Part shown: positions 58,141 through 64,000 of the stretch, piece by piece
Numbering within the stretch: position 1 is the stretch's first letter
How the letters are laid out: each line of letters starts with the position of its first letter
DNA from: Engraulis encrasicolus
Lineage: Eukaryota > Chordata > Actinopteri > Clupeiformes > Engraulidae
Direction: 5' to 3'
DNA: 64,000 bases
Assembly: GCF_034702125.1 (NCBI RefSeq)
Contig: NC_085869.1
Location: 55,557,720-55,621,719, forward strand
The notes under the pieces: model-generated
The model's database searches: none
The model's input: only the letters and a program-made list of their open reading frames with translations
Told to the model about the DNA's origin: nothing
Translations under genes and position numbers: made by a program

Positions 58141-58211
58141 TGCTCACGTAGGTACGCATGCTCGCGCGTTCACACACACAAACACACCAGCGTGCACGCT
58201 CGCGCACACAC

Positions 58212-58249
<38 letters not shown>

Positions 58250-61200
58250 TTTTAAGTCGGTGTTTCCTTGCCTTGTGTGCAGGGCCAGGGTTCAGGCTGG
58301 GAGGTCCTGGATGAGGGTCAGGGCTGGGGAGAGGAGAGGATGGAGGAGGCAGACGCCGGCCGAGGCAGAGCAGGTGACCATGGCTCTCATGTCAATTCAA
58401 TTTCTATTTCAGATTATTGGAGTGTAGTATGGTCCTAGAACACTGTACTAAGTAGTAGTCCAGCATAACATACAGATGGCATGACAATGATGTGAAGAAA
58501 AGAGGAGGCACACATAAAATGATCACAGTAGGAATAAAACGTAGGAATTTAGAACACAGGAAAAGAACAGATGAAATGCTGATCTTGACATCAAAAGTAT
58601 ATCACATGAAACAGTGTAGATATATAAATATATAATTTGTGATAATCGTGAATACGGAAAGTGGAACTTAAACTAACAAATAATTGAATAGCATTCAATT
58701 TACTTTAGAGTTGTCCCAGTGATCCGATAGCAGTAGCTAATGTTCGATAAGGGACACGCACAAAAAAACATTTTAGTGAGATCAAATATTTTATGTTTAC
58801 CATAATTGTAAGTCTCATCCCCATCGCACACACAGTTTTAATACATTTTATACTACAATACAAAAAATAATACAATAGTCTTTTTGACTTATTTTCTCTG
58901 ACTTTGTGATGGTCTGTTTGTCTTTTGCAGTACAAAGGGAGGTAGCGGACAAACCCAAGCAAGGACAGAGGGAACAGGTTGGGCCTTCAGTGTCTCAAGC
59001 CACAAATATTTTACGTGACATTGTAAATCACAGCCACTGAGCGTTACTAGCATTTAATTAGGGAATTAATGTCCTCTCTTAACGTTCATATGATATTGGG
59101 TGAACTTTTTTTCTGTGTCTTAAACAGAGGTGTCAAAAGCATAAGTAAAATAATAATAAAATCCATGTCACAGTATTTTTTTTAGTTCTCTGTAAGATTT
59201 TATTATTTTAAGGGATCACTGTTTTAGCCACTCGGCATACTTCAACTTTTTCTCAAATATATGAACTTCTATGATTACCTGCTCTCTCCCCCCCCCTCCC
59301 AGGAGGCTAGCTTCAATGTGTTTGGCATGGCCGAGGGACCGGCCAGAGAGGAAGGCTTTGCACTGGGGATGGCAGCGGAAGCCGCAGCAGCACCCACCAC
59401 GACAGCAACAATAGAGAGCCGTGGGCAGCAGCAGGACCCCCCCACACCCAAAACCCCCAAGGCTCCCAGCAACCCCCCCAGGACCCCCACCACCCCCCAG
59501 ACCCCCTGCACCTCCACTGCTGCAGCTGGGGATGCGGACATGCAGGTGCCAGCCGCCGGGGCCGCAGGGGACGTCACACCCCCTCCTCAGCAGACGCCCC
59601 CCAGGATGAAGGCGGCCCTGTCCACCCCCACCTTCAAACTCGGGTGAGTGGCTGTCAAAAGTCAAAAGTGTACAGCTACTTTGAAGTGTCAGGCTATGTG
59701 TACTGTATGTGCCCTATGTACTGTAACATGTATATTATAGACACAGCTGATTGTATTTGTGTTTCACCAGACATCAAGTAAACAATTGACACTATAGTAA
59801 AGCACACTCACTCACTCACTCACGCACACACGCGCGCATAGATGGATGGATGGATGGGCGTGTGGGTGTGATTGCAATGTCACCGAATCTATAACCAATT
59901 CAAAGTGGTCTGGACCACTTGGACCTATCCATCCACTTTGGCCGCCATATCCTATAAGCTTTTCTACGAGTAGCTTCCGTGAAGGGGCTTGTGCATATTT
60001 CACTTTTGTTTTGTACAGTTATTGCTCAGCTGTACTCCTGTACTCTGTAATGACTGAATGTGTAAATAAAAACATCTTACATACTTAAAAAAATAAAATA
60101 AAAAGTCATCCACCTTGACTAACAGATTGTTGTGTCAAACGTGTTGTTGTTATAACAGGGGCCGCAGCGACAGCACGGAGGAGAAGTCCCCAGGCTTCGT
60201 GTTCACCATGCCGGCTGAGCCCACTCCAGCTGGCTTCTCAGCTGAGCCCCCTCAAGCTGGCTTCTCAGGGTTCGGCTTCGACATGGGCTCCACAGCACAG
60301 GAGGAGGAGGTCAGAGACAACACACACACACCTTGTAGATTCATATTTCTGTTCTTCTGTTCTGTTCACTGTTCTGCTAGTGGATTGGCGTACGATTTAT
60401 TGAACAAAAAAAAGACGCTAGTACCATAGTACTGCAGTTACTACCATCACAGAGTCTTTAGTAATATATTATAAATTGGACGTTGCACTAATGATAACAA
60501 CAAACTTCATAACCGGGTCCAACCCAGATTTAATATACCAATGATGTTCATTCATTAATTCATTCATTTGTTCATTCTCATACATTCATTCATTGAGGTC
60601 AGGGACAAGCCAGACACTTATTTGATGCAGATGCTGGGATAAAAAAAATCCAAGTACATCAAAACAACACTGCTATGACATCTTACAGTAAGACTTGGTC
60701 GTGAACATTTTGGTAACAAGCTTAGGGTATAGGCTCTACATACATGAATAGCAATGTGACTTAATTTCCCTCATTCATTTATTCATTCATTCATGATTCT
60801 CAAAATTTTGATTTTAGATTTAATTTTATGTACTACATGATATTAAATATATTCAGTATTGTTGCTTTATGGTCCCATGTTGACAAAGACAGGTCTATTA
60901 CTATTTAGTGGTTCAGGGCCCTGTTTCTCGACAGCGCTGGTTGCAATGCAACTTAGTTGCAATGCAATTTCCCATTGACAACCTACTAAGTTGCTAACTG
61001 GTTATGCACCCCCATGCACTTGTTTTTAATGTACCAATTTAATTTTCATTCAAAAATAGGTCTTTGTAGTTTAGGTTTAGATTGACAAACTCTGTTGTTT
61101 TTTTATTCCCATTTTCAGGAAACTCCTTTCTCTTTCACAAGCGAGTATTTCAGCGATAAGGTATGTTTGGATGTGTTCTGATAAGTCTGTAGTCCAGTGG

Positions 61201-61909
61201 TTCTCAATCTTTTTTGAACAAACGCCCCCTTGGCATCATCACAAGCCTCCCAACGCCCCCCTGACCTCATCATAGGCCTGACAACACCCCCCTTAGTATT
61301 AAACATTTAAATGTACTAATGCCCCCCAAGGGTAACAAAGCACCGCACCCTTTCAGCTGTATCCTTCTCTACGCCTCCCTAGAGCCCCACAACGCCCCCG
61401 TTGAGAAACACTACTGTAGTCCAAGGGGATGGTGTTACAAACGGGCTGTGTCTGTAACTGTATTCCTGGGAAATATACTGGGTACATTTCTGAAGCATTT
61501 CACATTTTGCACATCACCAAATAATCTGTCTGTATTTTTTTTGATTTTGGCTAACAAATGTTTTGTGTCTTTTCAGAAATTCTCTGAATCAAAGTTCTCA
61601 GGTATGGCTATTGTTTAGTTTGAGTGTTGCCAGTACTGTGCATCATTTGCTTTCTCTGTTGATCCAGTTGCATTAATGTGATGCGTGTGTGTGATTGTGT
61701 TGATTTTAGGGTTTCCATTTGACCAGCAAGAAAGTGGGTCTGAGGATGGATTCCAGTTCCCCTTCTCTTCCGAGAGTCCCACGCAGAAGCCCAACAGTTC
61801 CGAGGGGGGCTTCCAGTTCTCCTTCTCCAACCAGAGCCCAGAACAGCGCCCCTCCTCCAAAGACAGCGCAGGCAGTGGCGACGGGTTCCCCTTCTCCTTC
61901 AACTTCTAA
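55660..61909 (+). CDS. six6os1: SIX6OS1 (C14orf39) orthologue, synaptonemal complex central element protein
   Basis: In mammals SIX6OS1 binds SYCE1 in the central element of the synaptonemal complex and is needed for meiotic synapsis and fertility. Coding exons: 55660-55711, 55859-55915, 56375-56501, 56922-57011, 57218-57405, 57524-57566, 57684-57762, 58283-58373, 58931-58977, 59303-59643, 60159-60309, 61119-61160, 61577-61601, 61710-61909. Phases agree throughout: 510 residues (human 587). The N-terminus (MESLDTLLVQL) matches the human start. A coiled coil runs about 20-170, with MYQERIESCKAVLKKHKEKY corresponding to the human YxExxxxYxxVLKQYQLKY stretch. The middle is acidic, then proline/threonine-rich in exon 10. 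The C-terminus has repeated Phe motifs (SPGFVFTMP, DGFQFPFSS, GGFQFSFSN, DGFPFSFNF) like the human GFTFSF and FSFPFSF blocks. The ATG sits five bases inside an exon after a cacag acceptor; an untranslated exon probably ends at 55376 (CTTCAG then gtaagg). Confidence 0.88.
58101..58248. repeat. (CT)n/(CA)n compound microsatellite in six6os1 intron 7
   Basis: TC-rich, then CA-rich tracts broken by CGCG. It ends about 35 bp before the exon 8 acceptor. Confidence 0.9.
61195..61413. mobile_element. hAT MITE with perfect 8-bp target duplication in six6os1 intron 12
   Basis: Ends CAGTGGTTCTCAATC and GTTGAGAAACACTA. CTGTAGTC flanks both sides (61187-61194, 61414-61421). The interior shares ACCTCATCATAGGCCTG and CAGCTGTATCCTTCTC with 31890-31975 and 23265-23345. 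Confidence 0.9.
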
Positions 61910-62444
61910 ACGTTCTACAGTCCACAGTCCTTCCAAGTTCTACGTTCTGCTATTCAGGAGGAATTGTCGGTAGCTTTCTATTCTGTGCCAGATTGGAGGA
62001 GTATTGTAGAAGTTTGTAGGATGAATTGTATGTGCATTTTCATGAACTGCATGTTTTAGATGTGATACATGACAGATGGTTTATGGAACCTGGTGTGCTA
62101 ACCGTGTGCAAACTTTTTAAGTCCTCTATCAACAATATACTTGTTATTTAGCAGTGTAGGTCAAAGAAACGGTATGATACAGGATGGTATGTTATGTTAT
62201 GGAGGCATCGTAATGGAGTCAAAGTAATAGAAGACATTTTTTTCCATTTGTTTGGTTTGGGAAAATTACAGAGCATGCAGTACTCCTGTCATTTTATTTA
62301 TGGTGATGAAAAACTACGGCAAGACTGATGTCAGTAGTCATCTCTGTGATATTTATTGTTGTTTAATACATTCAGATGGTAGTGTTTACACAAATATATT
62401 CTTACACTTGTTTGCCTGTTTACTTGGAAGAAGAAAAAGAGAAC

Positions 62445-62450
62445 AATAAA
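62445..62450 (+). terminator. Putative polyadenylation signal of six6os1
   Basis: AATAAA about 540 bp after the stop codon, in AT-rich sequence with no competing gene. This would give a 3' UTR of about 0.55 kb. Confidence 0.5.
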
Positions 62451-63467
62451 AATATAGGAATCAAAGGCAAAATGCGTGATTCAGAAATGCTTTAGATCCA
62501 TCACAATTGACATTCAGTCATGGCAGTTGAACACTATATTCACATTGAAGTCCTACTAAGAACACATACATTTACTCACTGGAGTGTTACAACAACACTT
62601 GACATCAAATTGGTTCCAACAATAATCACAGACAATTAAAACTTAAAAAAAACGAGAACAGTTGCACTTATTGCACTTACAGTATCGTCCGTTTGGCGTA
62701 TATTTTTAAAGGTCTGATTCATAAATGTGCATATGCAAAGGGGCGGTGTAATGGGGGTAAAGTGGGAATATGTCACTAGGGCCCCACATATGTGGGGGAC
62801 CCACACAGAGTCAGATATATATCTGGAGATGTTATGCGTGGGTGACCCTGAATTTGCTGCTACGCCCCTGGTGCAAGGTGCCTCAGGTAATATCAAACAT
62901 CAATTCACACCATTGCCTTTTCACAAACTAATAATAAAACAGGTGAGGTGACACATCACAGCAGATAGAGTGCACTAGGTGTGAGATATATTAGACAATA
63001 AAGTTACAGTGAGAGATACAAGATAGATCTGCCATGAATCTACTGTATAAGTTTTGCGATGAAAGCTTACAAAGTTAGTGTGCAGGCAAATTTTGCCCGA
63101 CTGCAGCAATATACAGTTGCATTTAATAGACTTTGGCCACACATGAGAGATACAGCTGTCCAAAGAAGCACCATTGAATACATGTAAATTGGGTGTTGAT
63201 AATATTCAATGTTGAGGAACATGAATAACTGCTTCAGAAAAAAAAACCCTACAAGCAAAGACTACCGATCAGAGAGAGTTTGTTCAAGTAGTTCCAATGT
63301 GGCTGCCTATATGCATACTGTAATGTGAAATAGTGAGGGTTTGTTCCAGAAATGTGTGTTCAACAGCTTGATAAGTGAGTGGTGAAATGGTGGCAGTGAA
63401 TTGGATGAATGGTCTGGCAGTAGCCAAGCATTGGGACCCTGGTTATCTGATCCAGCAGAGTAGATAG

Positions 63468-63733
63468 TAGGGCTGTAACGATATTGTATCGAACCGAGAA
63501 ATTGTGATACACAGAGTCATGATACTGTATCATGATACAAGGCGGCAGTATCGTGATATGCCCTTTCAAAGTTTTATTACCCATTAGTCCAGAAAACAAC
63601 CTTATGATTTGATGTGATAGTGTTTCCAAACTTCAGTGGAGATACATTTCAGAAATTGTGGGGTGTATCGAACCGTAGGTCAAAAATCGTGATACGAACC
63701 GAATCGTGAGTTGAGTGTATCGTTACAGCCCTA
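63468..63733. mobile_element. hAT MITE with perfect 16-bp inverted ends
   Basis: TAGGGCTGTAACGATA and TATCGTTACAGCCCTA. Flanks GTAGATAG and GTAGATGG are an 8-bp target duplication with one change. The interior repeats TATCGTGATA-like motifs. The rest of 61910-64000 shows no gene beyond the six6os1 3' UTR. Confidence 0.88.
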
Positions 63734-64000
63734 GTAGATGGACAAAACCATCAGCATAGAGACAGACAACCTTCGTTCAACAGGTTACATTATGGTTAGT
63801 GACTGCTGGTATTTACAACAGGAATGGCTATTAGTCAGTCTGCACGGTGTACGTTTCACCATAGTACTGAATATATGCTCAGTGTCATGTAAGTATTATT
63901 ATTTATTTAGGCTTTATATGTAGCTCCACCATCAGTGATTTATTGTAATTGTCATGGCTTAATCTAAGAGGATGGAGCCAATCTTTACTCACAGTGGTCA

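Noticed and set aside
59216..59665. Glycine-rich minus-strand ORF
   Set aside because: Shadow of six6os1 exon 10 on the plus strand.

Overview
The window reads as nuclear DNA of a teleost fish. It holds split genes with vertebrate GT-AG introns, long (CA)n, (GA)n, (TCTA)n and (ACAAT)n microsatellites, tRNA-headed SINEs, CR1/L2-like LINE tails, and many short non-autonomous DNA transposons of hAT, TA-target, PIF/Harbinger and piggyBac type. The species cannot be named from sequence alone. There is one 100-base assembly gap (45841-45940) and a single N at 47411.

Five genes lie on the minus strand and one on the plus strand. From left to right: xrcc5 (Ku80), first ten coding exons, 319-9745, running off the left edge; a ttf1-like Pol I terminator-factor gene in one exon, 11439-12974; a repeat-rich gap with a 1.5-kb inverted-repeat element and a small arginine-rich ORF; an unnamed gene with two Myb/SANT-like domains, eight exons, 18961-27965; a divergent racgap1 or racgap1-like gene, sixteen coding exons, 30159-42985; tmem169, four coding exons, 46273-53194. 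On the plus strand is a complete 14-exon orthologue of SIX6OS1/C14orf39, a meiotic synaptonemal-complex central-element protein, 55660-61909, arranged head to head with tmem169. I worked the exon models out by hand; splice phases agree at every junction and give proteins of 377 (partial), 511, 485, 683, 333 and 510 residues.

The genes do not form one pathway. Ku80 repairs double-strand breaks, TTF1 ends rRNA transcription, RACGAP1 drives cytokinesis, TMEM169 is a membrane protein of unknown role, and SIX6OS1 holds meiotic chromosomes together. XRCC5 and TMEM169 are neighbours in human 2q35, so part of the block is conserved synteny, here opened by other genes.

The most unusual pattern is repeated tandem duplication of exon edges. 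Short segments spanning an exon end and its splice site are copied into the adjoining intron at three xrcc5 exons and one racgap1 exon, and the whole last exon of the SANT gene is copied about three more times downstream. This leaves rows of decoy donors or acceptors. Other notable items are a nearly perfect 1.08-kb palindrome in a racgap1 intron, a 128-bp pure (CT)n tract abutting a racgap1 acceptor, a coding WTP minisatellite in racgap1, a GC-AG intron in xrcc5, and an internal duplication in the SANT gene whose two halves differ in exon structure.
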